Positions 1 to 6,127 are shown, counted from the first letter of the stretch. The stretch: DNA of 8,524 bases from JBGTKH01 sp041744735 (GCA_041744735.1 JBGTKH010000516.1:1-8524), one strand, 5' to 3'. Program-made: numbers and translations. Notes: a model not told the origin generated them from the sequence alone.

Positions 1-394
1 CCTTGTAGCCGTACATCAGCGGCTGGTGGATCATGACGCTGGCGTGCGGCAGGGCGTTCCGTTTCCCCTTCGCCCCGGCGGTCAACAGCAACGCGCCCAT
101 GCTCGCGGCCTGACCGATGCAGTAGGTCGCCACGTCGCAGGTGATGAACTGCATCGTGTCGTAAATCGCCAAGCCGGCACTGATGCTGCCGCCGGGCGAA
201 TTCACGTACAGGTGCACGTCCGCCTTGGGATCTTCGGATTGCAGGAACAGCAACTGAGCCACGATCGTGTTGGCCACAGCGTCGTTCACCTGCGTGCCCA
301 AGAACACGATGCGGTCCTTCAGCAGCCGGCTGTAGATGTCGTACACCCGCTCTTCGCGGCCGCTTTTTTCGACGACGTATGGAATTAGAGTCAT
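1..394 (-). CDS. clpP: ATP-dependent Clp protease proteolytic subunit ClpP, canonical type (3' end outside window)
   Basis: This is the N-terminal 131 residues of a ClpP peptidase, the serine protease subunit that forms a barrel and degrades proteins unfolded by ClpX or ClpA-type ATPases in the cytoplasm. It keeps the typical N-terminus (VVEKSGREERVYDIYSRLL, residues 7-25), which in the family makes the axial pore loops, then YVNSPGGSISAG (63-74), the nucleophile motif GQAASMGA (94-101, Ser98) and MIHQP (121-125, His123). The Ser-His spacing of 25 equals that of E. coli ClpP; the Asp lies beyond the window edge. The ATG at 394-392 is preceded by GGAG (410-407) at a 12-nt spacing. It lies 51 bp downstream of a second clpP and is probably co-transcribed with it. 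After HQP the sequence reads LMYGYK, which does not match the usual glycine pair at that place. Family assignment is certain; the exact paralogue name is not. Confidence 0.96.
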   Translation of the reverse strand, partial: MTLIPYVVEKSGREERVYDIYSRLLKDRIVFLGTQVNDAVANTIVAQLLFLQSEDPKADVHLYVNSPGGSISAGLAIYDTMQFITCDVATYCIGQAASMGALLLTAGAKGKRNALPHASVMIHQPLMYGYK

Positions 395-419
395 CGCTTA
401 TGTTTTCTCCGTGATCGAA

Positions 420-448
420 TGACGCAGACGTCTCTCGCTGCTGCGTCA
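420..448 (-). other. intercistronic hairpin between the two clpP genes
   Basis: An 8-bp perfect inverted repeat, TGACGCAG (420-427) and CTGCGTCA (441-448), encloses a 13-nt loop. On the transcript strand it starts at the stop codon of the upstream clpP (TGA, 448-446) and ends about 10 nt before the GGAG ribosome binding site of the downstream clpP. No T-tract follows, so it does not look like an intrinsic terminator. It could be an RNA stability or processing element or affect translation of the second cistron, or it may be chance. Confidence 0.35.
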
Positions 449-1075
449 GTCCTTGTCTTCTTCGTCTTCCGTCATCGGCGCCTTGGTCAAGATGTCGTCC
501 ACCAGACCGTAATCCTTGGCCTCCTGGGCGCTGAGGAAAAAGTCGCGGTCGGTATCTTTGGCAATCTGTTCGAGGCTCTTGCCGGAGTGCTCGGCCAGTA
601 TCTGATTCAGCATCTCGCGGTTGCGGAGAATCTCGTTGGCCTGAATCTCGATGTCGCTGATCTGTCCGCCTACGCCACCGTACGGTTGATGCAACATGAC
701 GCGCGAATGCGGCAGCGCGAAACGTTTGCCCTTGGTCCCGCCGGCCAACAACACCGCCGCGCCGCTGGCCGCCTGGCCCACGCAATACGTCGCTACCGGA
801 CAGCTCAGTATCTGCATCGTGTCGTAAATCGCCAACGTGGCCACAACTTCGCCGCCGGGGGAGTTCACGTAGAAGTGGATGTCCTTGCGACGGTTCTCGC
901 TCTGCAAATACAGCAACTTCATCACGACTTCGTTGGCGTTGCCCGTGTGGATTTCTCCTTGTAGGAAAACAATGCGGTTCTCCAACAGCAAATCGCCCAG
1001 CGTCAGTTGCCGCTGACGCTGATAGGCCTGATAGGAATACGAATCCCACATGGGTGTTGGGGAAAAACGGCTCAT
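446..1075 (-). CDS. clpP: ClpP-family serine peptidase, divergent second paralogue
   Basis: This is a complete 209-residue ClpP homologue, close to the usual family length. The catalytic triad is intact: Ser104 in GQAASGAAVLL, His129 in VMLHQPYGG, and Asp178 in DTDRDFF. The spacings Ser-His 25 and His-Asp 49 are those of E. coli ClpP. YVNSPGGEV (69-77) and the handle region GGQISDIEIQANEIL (136-150) are also present. The N-terminus is unusual: the charged axial-loop segment seen in the downstream paralogue is missing and a Tyr/Gln-rich stretch (YSYQAYQRQRQ, 13-23) stands there. The nucleophile is followed by Gly rather than Met. The C-terminal tail (MTEDEEDKD) is very acidic. The start ATG at 1075-1073 has AAAGGA about 10 nt upstream; Met9 is a less likely alternative. 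It sits between tig and the canonical clpP, so a mixed ClpP1P2 barrel is a reasonable inference but is not shown by the sequence. Confidence 0.96.
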   Translation of the reverse strand: MSRFSPTPMWDSYSYQAYQRQRQLTLGDLLLENRIVFLQGEIHTGNANEVVMKLLYLQSENRRKDIHFYVNSPGGEVVATLAIYDTMQILSCPVATYCVGQAASGAAVLLAGGTKGKRFALPHSRVMLHQPYGGVGGQISDIEIQANEILRNREMLNQILAEHSGKSLEQIAKDTDRDFFLSAQEAKDYGLVDDILTKAPMTEDEEDKD

Positions 1076-1231
1076 ATCGGATCGATCCTTTGTGGCGGCT
1101 TCCGCGGTGGGCGAAGTCCGCTTGTAGCTCGGGTTATAAGAGACGTGCGGAAGTGAAGCGTGGCGGGCGTCGGTTCGGGCCGCGTCAGATTTCCGCTGTT
1201 GTGAAGAACGGCGTTCTAACTGCGGACAAGT

Positions 1232-2737
1232 CTAAATGCGTTCGGCCGGCGCTCGCAACTCCTCGGCTTCTCCTCCGTGTTTGGCTTCGGGAATCTCGGA
1301 TTCGTCGCCGCCGCCAATGGCGTGATCGACGGCTTGTGTTTCGTTCGCTTCGGCTTCGAATTTCACTTCGGTGATGTCCGCCTGGGACTGAATCAACTCA
1401 ATCGTCTTCCGTTCGATGATCTGATTGCGCAGCGTATCCATCAGGCCGCGTTTCTCCAAACGAGCCCGCACGCGGCGCGGTGATTCGTCTTGTTGCTTGG
1501 CGATCGATTCGATTTCACGGTCGTAGTCCTTGGGCTGGTCCTCAATTTTCTCTGCTTCGGCGATGCGTTCCAGGATGAAGTGCTCTTTCAGCGCCGTGGC
1601 GGTCGAAGCCAAACTGTTTTGTCGCAACTCGTTGGCATGTGCCTGAATCTGATCGTTGCCAAAGCCGGCGGACTGCAGCTCCATCACCGCCCGCTCTAAT
1701 TCGCGGCGCGCTTGGCGGCGGAGCAAATCCTGCGGCAGTTCCCAATTGGCCGACTCGGTCAGCATCGCGGTGATCTGCTGGCGGACTTGGCGCTGTTGAT
1801 AGTACGACAACTGCCGTTCCATTTCCTCGCGGACGGCGCCGCGCAAATCGGCCTCGTTCTCAAAACCGCCGATGCGATCGAGAAAGGCCTTGTTGAGTTC
1901 CGGCAACTCGAGACGTTTGACGTCGAGAATCTCGAACTCCACGTCCACCTCTTTGCCGCGCAGTTCTTCGTTTTCCGCGTCTTGGCTCAACGTGACTTTT
2001 GCCTGGCGCTTGTCGTCAGCCCGTGCACCGATTACCAGCTTGTCGAAGCCTGTAACCTTGCCGTCGCGGAAGCTGAGGATCGGCTTGACGCGGACGGTTT
2101 TCTCTTCGGTCTTGGAAATCTCGCGGCCGTCGTGCCGGAACGTGGCGTTAAACGTTACATAGTCGTCGACCTGCACTTGGTCGTCTTGCGGCACCAAGCG
2201 GCCGTAGCGGCTGAGCAACGTCTTCAGATGCCGATCCACGTCCACGTCGGAATACTCGCGGACCGGCTTCTCCAGCTTCAAACCTTGCCACTTCGGCAAA
2301 TCGAATTCGGGCCGGACTTCCAAGTTGAACTCGAACGTCATCGGGCCGTCTTCGGGCAACTCGATGGCGTTGAAGTCGAAGTCGGGTTCACTGATGGCCG
2401 AGAAATCACACTCTTCGCTCACCTGCGTCATGCTATCCATCAGCAGCGAGCCCTTCACCTGATCGGTGATTTGCGGGCGGAAGCGGTGCTCGACCAGCTT
2501 CCGCGGGGCTCGGCCGGCGCGAAAACCGGGCACTTCCGCTTTGGGCACCAGACCGTCGTACGCTTCGACGTAATAGCGTTCGATGTCTTCGCGGGGGATC
2601 GTGACGGTCACATGGCGCTGGCACGCTCCGCGCTTGTCGACCTTGATGTCCAGGTTCAGCTTCTGTTTCTCTTCCGCAGCTTCGGCCGTGGCTTCGGACT
2701 CGGGAAGATCGTCGATTTCGGTTTCGGGAGACGTCAT
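1232..2737 (-). CDS. tig: trigger factor, ribosome-associated chaperone
   Basis: Trigger factor docks at the ribosomal tunnel exit and shields nascent chains. From the ATG at 2737-2735 the protein has 501 residues, longer than E. coli trigger factor (432). Residues 1-28 are an acidic extension. The ribosome-binding domain follows, with the signature GFRAGRAP at 71-78. A FKBP-like domain covers roughly 188-275 and a helical SurA-like chaperone region roughly 276-455. Residues 456-501 are an acidic, probably disordered tail. The FKBP domain keeps the fold pattern (DDYVTFNA at its start, GKEVDVEFEILDV at its end) but its centre (SFRDGKVTGFDKL) differs from the usual MIPGFE-like site, so prolyl isomerase activity is uncertain. 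The ATG is preferred to an in-frame TTG nine bases upstream because GAGAG precedes the ATG and the TTG lacks a good site. Following tig with clpP is a classic bacterial order. Confidence 0.96.
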   Translation of the reverse strand: MTSPETEIDDLPESEATAEAAEEKQKLNLDIKVDKRGACQRHVTVTIPREDIERYYVEAYDGLVPKAEVPGFRAGRAPRKLVEHRFRPQITDQVKGSLLMDSMTQVSEECDFSAISEPDFDFNAIELPEDGPMTFEFNLEVRPEFDLPKWQGLKLEKPVREYSDVDVDRHLKTLLSRYGRLVPQDDQVQVDDYVTFNATFRHDGREISKTEEKTVRVKPILSFRDGKVTGFDKLVIGARADDKRQAKVTLSQDAENEELRGKEVDVEFEILDVKRLELPELNKAFLDRIGGFENEADLRGAVREEMERQLSYYQQRQVRQQITAMLTESANWELPQDLLRRQARRELERAVMELQSAGFGNDQIQAHANELRQNSLASTATALKEHFILERIAEAEKIEDQPKDYDREIESIAKQQDESPRRVRARLEKRGLMDTLRNQIIERKTIELIQSQADITEVKFEAEANETQAVDHAIGGGDESEIPEAKHGGEAEELRAPAERI

Positions 2738-2769
2738 GGCTCTCAACTTCTAGATGGTCCGAACTGAAG

Positions 2770-2842
2770 AGCGGGTGATGGGATTCGAACCCACGACAAC
2801 AACGTTGGCAACGTTGTGCTCTACCAACTGAGCTACACCCGC
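2770..2842 (-). tRNA. tRNA-Gly (anticodon GCC)
   Basis: A complete cloverleaf can be drawn on the minus strand: acceptor GCGGGTG/CACCCGC (7 bp), D stem GCTC/GAGC, anticodon stem CAACG/CGTTG with loop TTGCCAA, giving anticodon GCC. A 5-base variable region follows, then T stem GTGGG/CCCAT (one G-T pair) with loop TTCGAAT. Position 73 is T, the discriminator base usual for bacterial tRNA-Gly. CCA is not encoded, since TCTTC follows, so it must be added after transcription. The gene lies 32 bp upstream of the tig start codon on the same strand, with no terminator-like hairpin between them, so it may be cut out of a common transcript. Confidence 0.97.
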
Positions 2843-2906
2843 ACGATGGCTGCGGCTGCGAAAGGGGCAAAATGGGACCGCTACCGCACGCCCGCGGAAT
2901 TCCCGG

Positions 2907-2934
2907 ATTATATGCCGGTCATTTGAGCTTGCAA
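2907..2934 (-). promoter_or_regulatory. sigma70-like promoter for tRNA-Gly and probably tig-clpP-clpP
   Basis: On the minus strand a perfect TATAAT -10 box (2912-2907) is preceded at a 16-bp spacing by TTGCAA (2934-2929), a partial match to TTGACA. Transcription would begin near 2900, leaving a leader of about 57 nt before the tRNA 5' end at 2842, to be removed by RNase P. It is the best promoter match seen upstream of tig, which supports a shared transcript. Confidence 0.65.
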
Positions 2935-2989
2935 GGGCAGTTATCTCAGGCAAAGGTGCTTTGTCACGGCTGAAATTTCGGGTTGAACT

Positions 2990-3016
2990 GTGAGCCGATG
3001 GCGCTAGCCACGGGCA
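2990..3016 (+). repeat. REP-like unit, left copy
   Basis: The unit reads GTGAGCCGA, then a mini-hairpin TGGC-GCTA-GCCA, then CGGGC. The conserved head, the four-base stem around a GCTA loop and the conserved CGGGC foot are shared with the inverted copy at 3028-3054. The stem bases differ between the copies but remain self-complementary in each. Confidence 0.6.
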
Positions 3017-3027
3017 TTTTTGCCGTC

Positions 3028-3054
3028 CGCCCGACGCTAGCGCGTTCGGCTCAC
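3028..3054 (-). repeat. REP-like unit, right copy in inverse orientation
   Basis: Read on the minus strand it is GTGAGCCGA, mini-hairpin ACGC-GCTA-GCGT, then CGGGC. Relative to the left copy, TG..CA is replaced by AC..GT, which changes both sides of the small stem together and keeps pairing. Its first two bases (minus-strand reading) overlap the right outer arm of the larger palindrome. Confidence 0.6.
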
Positions 3055-3114
3055 CCGAAAATCAAGCTGTGACAAAGCACTGGCCCCTCCCCATTTACAG
3101 GCTCCTCGCGACCG

Positions 3115-3143
3115 TTGCGAGGTTGCGCAGGCCGGGATAGACT
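3115..3143 (+). promoter_or_regulatory. candidate promoter for the FHA-DUF255 genes
   Basis: TTGCGA (3115-3120) and TAGACT (3138-3143) are separated by exactly 17 bp; the -10 box matches TATAAT at four of six positions. A start near 3150 would give a leader of about 57 nt before the ATG at 3207. The match is moderate, and no better candidate was seen between the palindrome and the gene. Confidence 0.4.
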
Positions 3144-3206
3144 ACAAAGCGTCGCGTTTCGTTTGGCGAAATACCGCGCCTTCTGATTTGTGGAGTTCGG
3201 CACGAC

Positions 3207-4040
3207 ATGAATGCAAAGCTGGTAGTCGTCGGAGGCGATGCCAAAGCCGCAGAGATCAAGCTGCGGCTGCCGACCATTATCGGACGCGGTCGTGAAGCCT
3301 CGTTAACCCTGCCTCACCCACTGGTCAGCCGCCAGCATTGCGAAATCTTCGAGGCCGACGGCCAATTGATGGTCCGCGATTTGGGCTCGCTGAACGGCAC
3401 TTATATCAACAACCAGCGCATCACCGAGGCCGTGCTGCCGCCCGGCGAACTGCTGACGATTGGCACCGTGACTTTTCGCGCCGTTTACGTCATCGATCCC
3501 AATCTGAGGCCGCCCGAGCCCGCTGAACCGCAAGTTGCCGCCGCCGCGGCCCCCGTGGCAACTCCCGTCGCCGATTCGTCGGAAGATCTGTCCGAAGGCA
3601 ACATCGAGATCGATGACGAATCCGAGGATGTTGCCGAACTGAATTTCGAGGACTTCGAGGATTTAGATGTTGATGCGGATGACGTGTCGGCCGATTCCAC
3701 CGTCGGCCCGCCGGAACCAGACGCCGCTGCTAGCGATGCAGAAGCCGCGGCCGAAGCGCCTGAAGAGCCGGCCGACGACCTGGGCTTCGTTGAAGTCGAC
3801 GTGGACATCGACGACGTCGACATTGAAGATTTGGCAAACGACGAGCTAGAGTCGCCGGACGACGAAGTCGAAGAGGACGACGAAGAGGTTCCGCCGCCAG
3901 CGGCTGCGAAACCGGCGAAGGCTCCCATCGATGCTGAGCAAACGATCGATTTTGTCCCACCTGCCGCCGATCAGTCGGACGACGCTGAAGAGAGCGAAGA
4001 CGACGATGATTTGAATTCGTTCTTCAAGAGTCTGGGGTAA
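3207..4040 (+). CDS. FHA-domain protein with long acidic C-terminal tail
   Basis: The protein has 277 residues. Residues 1-95 form a forkhead-associated domain, a module that binds phosphothreonine peptides. Its key residues are present: GRG (26-28), SRQH (41-44) and LGSLNGTYI (59-67, with Asn63-Gly64-Thr65). Residues 100-125 are a Pro/Ala-rich linker. Residues 125-230 are a strongly acidic, low-complexity region of Asp/Glu, partly in DxD/DVDIDD repeats, probably disordered. A short end DDDDLNSFFKSLG (265-277) looks like a possible docking motif. There is no signal peptide or membrane segment, so a cytoplasmic adaptor is likely. The ATG has GGAG at 3192-3195, 11 nt upstream. Planctomycetes carry many Ser/Thr kinases that could supply phosphorylated partners, but none is encoded here and the partner is unknown. 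The next gene starts 22 bp downstream and is probably co-transcribed. Confidence 0.9.
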   Translation: MNAKLVVVGGDAKAAEIKLRLPTIIGRGREASLTLPHPLVSRQHCEIFEADGQLMVRDLGSLNGTYINNQRITEAVLPPGELLTIGTVTFRAVYVIDPNLRPPEPAEPQVAAAAAPVATPVADSSEDLSEGNIEIDDESEDVAELNFEDFEDLDVDADDVSADSTVGPPEPDAAASDAEAAAEAPEEPADDLGFVEVDVDIDDVDIEDLANDELESPDDEVEEDDEEVPPPAAAKPAKAPIDAEQTIDFVPPAADQSDDAEESEDDDDLNSFFKSLG

Positions 4041-4049
4041 AGCAATCCC

Positions 4050-4056
4050 GGGGGTG
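4050..4056 (+). promoter_or_regulatory. ribosome binding site that selects the GTG start at 4063
   Basis: GGGGGTG differs from the GGAGGTG consensus by one base and ends 6 nt before the GTG at 4063, an ideal spacing. An in-frame GTG at 4054 lies inside this same site and has no comparable signal of its own, so 4063 is the preferred start. Confidence 0.55.
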
Positions 4057-4062
4057 TACGCC

Positions 4063-6078
4063 GTGCGATGTTTCACTGTCAAATTCTTTGTGCCTGCGCT
4101 GCTGTTGGCCACCGGCTGCTCGACCGGCGTGACCGTTCAATCGGCCGAACAGCCCGCGGCGGAAGGCGCGGCCGAGCAACCGGACAAAGCTGCGCCGAAA
4201 CATCGCAACCATCTCGCCACAGAGACCAGCCCGTACCTGCTGCTACACGCCCACAATCCAGTCGACTGGCACCCTTGGGGCGAAGAGGCACTGGCTAAAG
4301 CGAAGAAGGAAAACAAGCTGATCTTTCTCTCCATCGGCTATTCAAGTTGCCACTGGTGCCACGTCATGGAACGCGAATCGTTCGAAGACGAAGAGATCGC
4401 CGCGCTGCTAAACGAACATTACGTCTGCATCAAAGTCGACCGCGAGGAACGTCCCGACATCGATTCGATCTACATGACGTCGCTGCAAGTGTTCAATCAA
4501 GTCACGGGCAGCGGCCGAGGTGGCGGCTGGCCGTTGTCGATGTTTTTGACGCCCGACGCGCAACCATTTTTCGGCGGCACGTATTTTCCCGCCCGCGACG
4601 GCGACCGCGGCGCCGCGACTGGATTCCTGACGATCGTCAATCGCGTGCACGAGATTTGGGAGAAGGAGCCCGACAAGATCAAGGCCGACGGCAAGATGCT
4701 TACCGAGTTTGTGAAGACGGAGATGCGCGGCCGGCGGCCCGCAGCGCTGATGCCGCTCGACGCCGATGTGCTCGACGCCGTGCAAGCGCAGCTCGACGAG
4801 CAATACGACGCTCGCTACGGCGGTTTCGGCTTCAGTGAAGCGAATCCCTTTCGCCCCAAATTCCCTGAGCCGTCGAACCTGTTCTTTCTGATCGATCGCA
4901 TCCAGCGGCACGGCGTCGCGGGGAAGGACAAAGATCGAGCCCGCGAAATGCTGGTCGGCACGCTCCAACGGATGTCGATGGGCGGCATCCGCGATCACTT
5001 GGGCGGCGGCTTTCATCGCTACAGTGTCGATCGCTTTTGGCAGATCCCGCACTTCGAGAAAATGCTGTACGACAACGGGCAACTGGCGACGGCCTACACC
5101 GAAGCGTATCTGCTCACCGGCCGCGAGGATTTCAAACGCATCGTCGAAGAGATGCTCGCGTTCGTGCTCCGCGAAATGACCGACAAGGACGGCGGGTTCT
5201 ACTCTGCGCTCGACGCCGAGTCGGAAGACGAAGAGGGAAAGTTCTACCGTTGGGAAAAGCAGGAAGTACAGAAACTGCTGTCGGCCGATGAATTCAAACT
5301 GTTCGCGGGAGTGTACGGACTAGATGGCGAGCCGAACTTCGAAGAAAACTACTACGCACCGCAATTAGAACAGCCGCTGCACGAGATCGCTGCCGAGCGA
5401 AAGGTGGACGAGAGTCAAATGGAAACGCTGCTTGCCCCCATTCGCCGTAAGTTGCTCGCGGCGCGCGACAAGCGCGAACGGCCGCTGACTGACACGAAGA
5501 TTCTGACAAGCTGGAACGGCCACATGATCCGCGGCTTTGCCGATGCCGGCCACGGTCTGAAAAACGAACGTTACGTGAAAGCCGCCGAACGTGCCGCGGA
5601 CTTCGTGCTCGCCCACCTGCGAACCCAGGATGGACGTTTGCTGCGAACTTACGGCAACGGCCAGGCGAAGCTGAACGCATACTTGGACGACTACGCCTTC
5701 TTCGTCGACGGCCTGCTCGCCCTGCATCGCGCGACGGGCAACGACAAATGGCTCGACGCGGCTGATGAACTCACGGCTCTCCAACTCGATCTGTTTTGGG
5801 ACGACGAAGCTGGCGGTTTCTTCTTCACCTCCGACGACCACGAATCACTCTTGGCCCGCGGCAAAGACCCCATCGACGGCGCCGAACCGTCGGGTAACTC
5901 TGTGTCCGCTCAGAACCTGCTCTACTTGGCCAAGGCGCTCGACAAGCCTGAGTATTTGGAGCGGGCCTCGCAGACCATCCAATCATCCTCCGCCATCCTG
6001 CAAGCCGCCCCCGCCGCCGCGCCCCGCATGGCCGTCGCACTGGCCGAATTGTTACAGCGCACCGCGAAGCCCGAATAG
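4063..6078 (+). CDS. DUF255/YyaL-type thioredoxin-like protein with six-hairpin glycosidase-like domain, predicted lipoprotein
   Basis: The 671-residue protein has the size and layout of the YyaL/SSP411 (spermatogenesis-associated protein 20) family. A hydrophobic signal (VKFFVPALLLATGC) ends at Cys19 with a lipobox-like LATGC. A short Ala/Glu/Pro linker follows. The DUF255 thioredoxin-like domain covers about 48-200: SPYLLLHAHNPVDW, the CHWC redox motif (Cys96, Cys99), DREERPDID, GGWP (154-157) and GGTYFP (171-176). The rest is an alpha/alpha six-hairpin domain resembling N-acylglucosamine epimerase/glycosidase folds, with HFEKMLYDN (330-338), DAESEDEEGKFYRW (384-397) and TSWNGHMI (482-489). 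Family members have no firmly established reaction; the CxxC suggests redox activity. Many relatives are cytoplasmic, so export here is notable. Start choice rests on the GGGGGTG site before GTG 4063; a GTG at 4054 would add three residues. Its neighbour 22 bp upstream encodes the FHA protein. Confidence 0.9.
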   Translation: MRCFTVKFFVPALLLATGCSTGVTVQSAEQPAAEGAAEQPDKAAPKHRNHLATETSPYLLLHAHNPVDWHPWGEEALAKAKKENKLIFLSIGYSSCHWCHVMERESFEDEEIAALLNEHYVCIKVDREERPDIDSIYMTSLQVFNQVTGSGRGGGWPLSMFLTPDAQPFFGGTYFPARDGDRGAATGFLTIVNRVHEIWEKEPDKIKADGKMLTEFVKTEMRGRRPAALMPLDADVLDAVQAQLDEQYDARYGGFGFSEANPFRPKFPEPSNLFFLIDRIQRHGVAGKDKDRAREMLVGTLQRMSMGGIRDHLGGGFHRYSVDRFWQIPHFEKMLYDNGQLATAYTEAYLLTGREDFKRIVEEMLAFVLREMTDKDGGFYSALDAESEDEEGKFYRWEKQEVQKLLSADEFKLFAGVYGLDGEPNFEENYYAPQLEQPLHEIAAERKVDESQMETLLAPIRRKLLAARDKRERPLTDTKILTSWNGHMIRGFADAGHGLKNERYVKAAERAADFVLAHLRTQDGRLLRTYGNGQAKLNAYLDDYAFFVDGLLALHRATGNDKWLDAADELTALQLDLFWDDEAGGFFFTSDDHESLLARGKDPIDGAEPSGNSVSAQNLLYLAKALDKPEYLERASQTIQSSSAILQAAPAAAPRMAVALAELLQRTAKPE

Positions 6079-6105
6079 ACGGTGATTGCAATTGACTTAT
6101 TTGTA

Positions 6106-6127
6106 GGACGGACGCCTTCGTCCGTCC
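6106..6127. repeat. perfect 9-bp hairpin, possible dispersed repeat or terminator-like element
   Basis: GGACGGACG (6106-6114) and CGTCCGTCC (6119-6127) pair perfectly around a CCTT loop, 27 bp after the DUF255 stop codon. No T-tract follows on the plus strand, so it is not a standard intrinsic terminator. The very regular GC-rich stem suggests an intergenic palindromic repeat or an RNA 3'-end stabiliser. Confidence 0.55.

Larger units (their letters stand above)
2956..3080. repeat. 125-bp nested imperfect palindrome, REP-doublet/MITE-like element
   Basis: Outer arms of 28 bp (2956-2983 and 3053-3080) match at 24 of 28 positions when one is reverse-complemented, starting with a perfect 12-bp GTGCTTTGTCAC. 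Inside lie inverted arms of 27 bp (2990-3016 and 3028-3054) matching at 22 of 27, around a short T-rich loop. The two inner arms look like two inverted copies of one REP-like unit, each able to fold alone. The element fills the middle of the divergent intergenic region between the tRNA/tig promoter and the FHA gene promoter. I see no ORF in it and no clear target-site duplication in the flanks. It could be a mobile REPIN-type repeat, a bidirectional transcription barrier, or both. Confidence 0.75.

Noticed and set aside
419..964. Open frame on the plus strand opposite the upstream clpP, and a similar one at 26-388
   Set aside because: Both mirror the conserved clpP sequence and resemble each other only because the two clpP genes are paralogues.
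1133..1138. TATAAC on the minus strand in the tig-clpP gap as a possible internal promoter
   Set aside because: No acceptable -35 element lies 15-19 bp upstream and there is no extended -10 motif; too weak to list, although an internal clpP promoter remains possible.
1205..1217. AGAAC-GGC-GTTCT small inverted repeat downstream of tig
   Set aside because: The stem is only 5 bp with a 3-base loop and no T-tract, well within chance for this length.
1712..2767. Open frame of 351 codons on the plus strand opposite tig
   Set aside because: It runs antisense to a well-supported trigger factor gene, has no recognisable motif and overlaps the start region of tig.
2956..3080. TTTGTCAC/GTGACAAA ends read as an operator dyad for a transcription factor
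   Set aside because: The two halves are more than 90 bp apart and belong to longer inverted arms, so they fit a palindromic repeat better than an operator.
2843..3206. Possible small protein gene or non-coding RNA in the divergent intergenic region
   Set aside because: Apart from the promoters and the palindrome I see no start codon with a ribosome binding site leading to a plausible protein, and no recognisable RNA family.
3570..3900. Repetitive GAC/GAA-rich DNA in the FHA gene as a tandem repeat
   Set aside because: There is no fixed repeat unit; the pattern comes from Asp/Glu-rich coding sequence.
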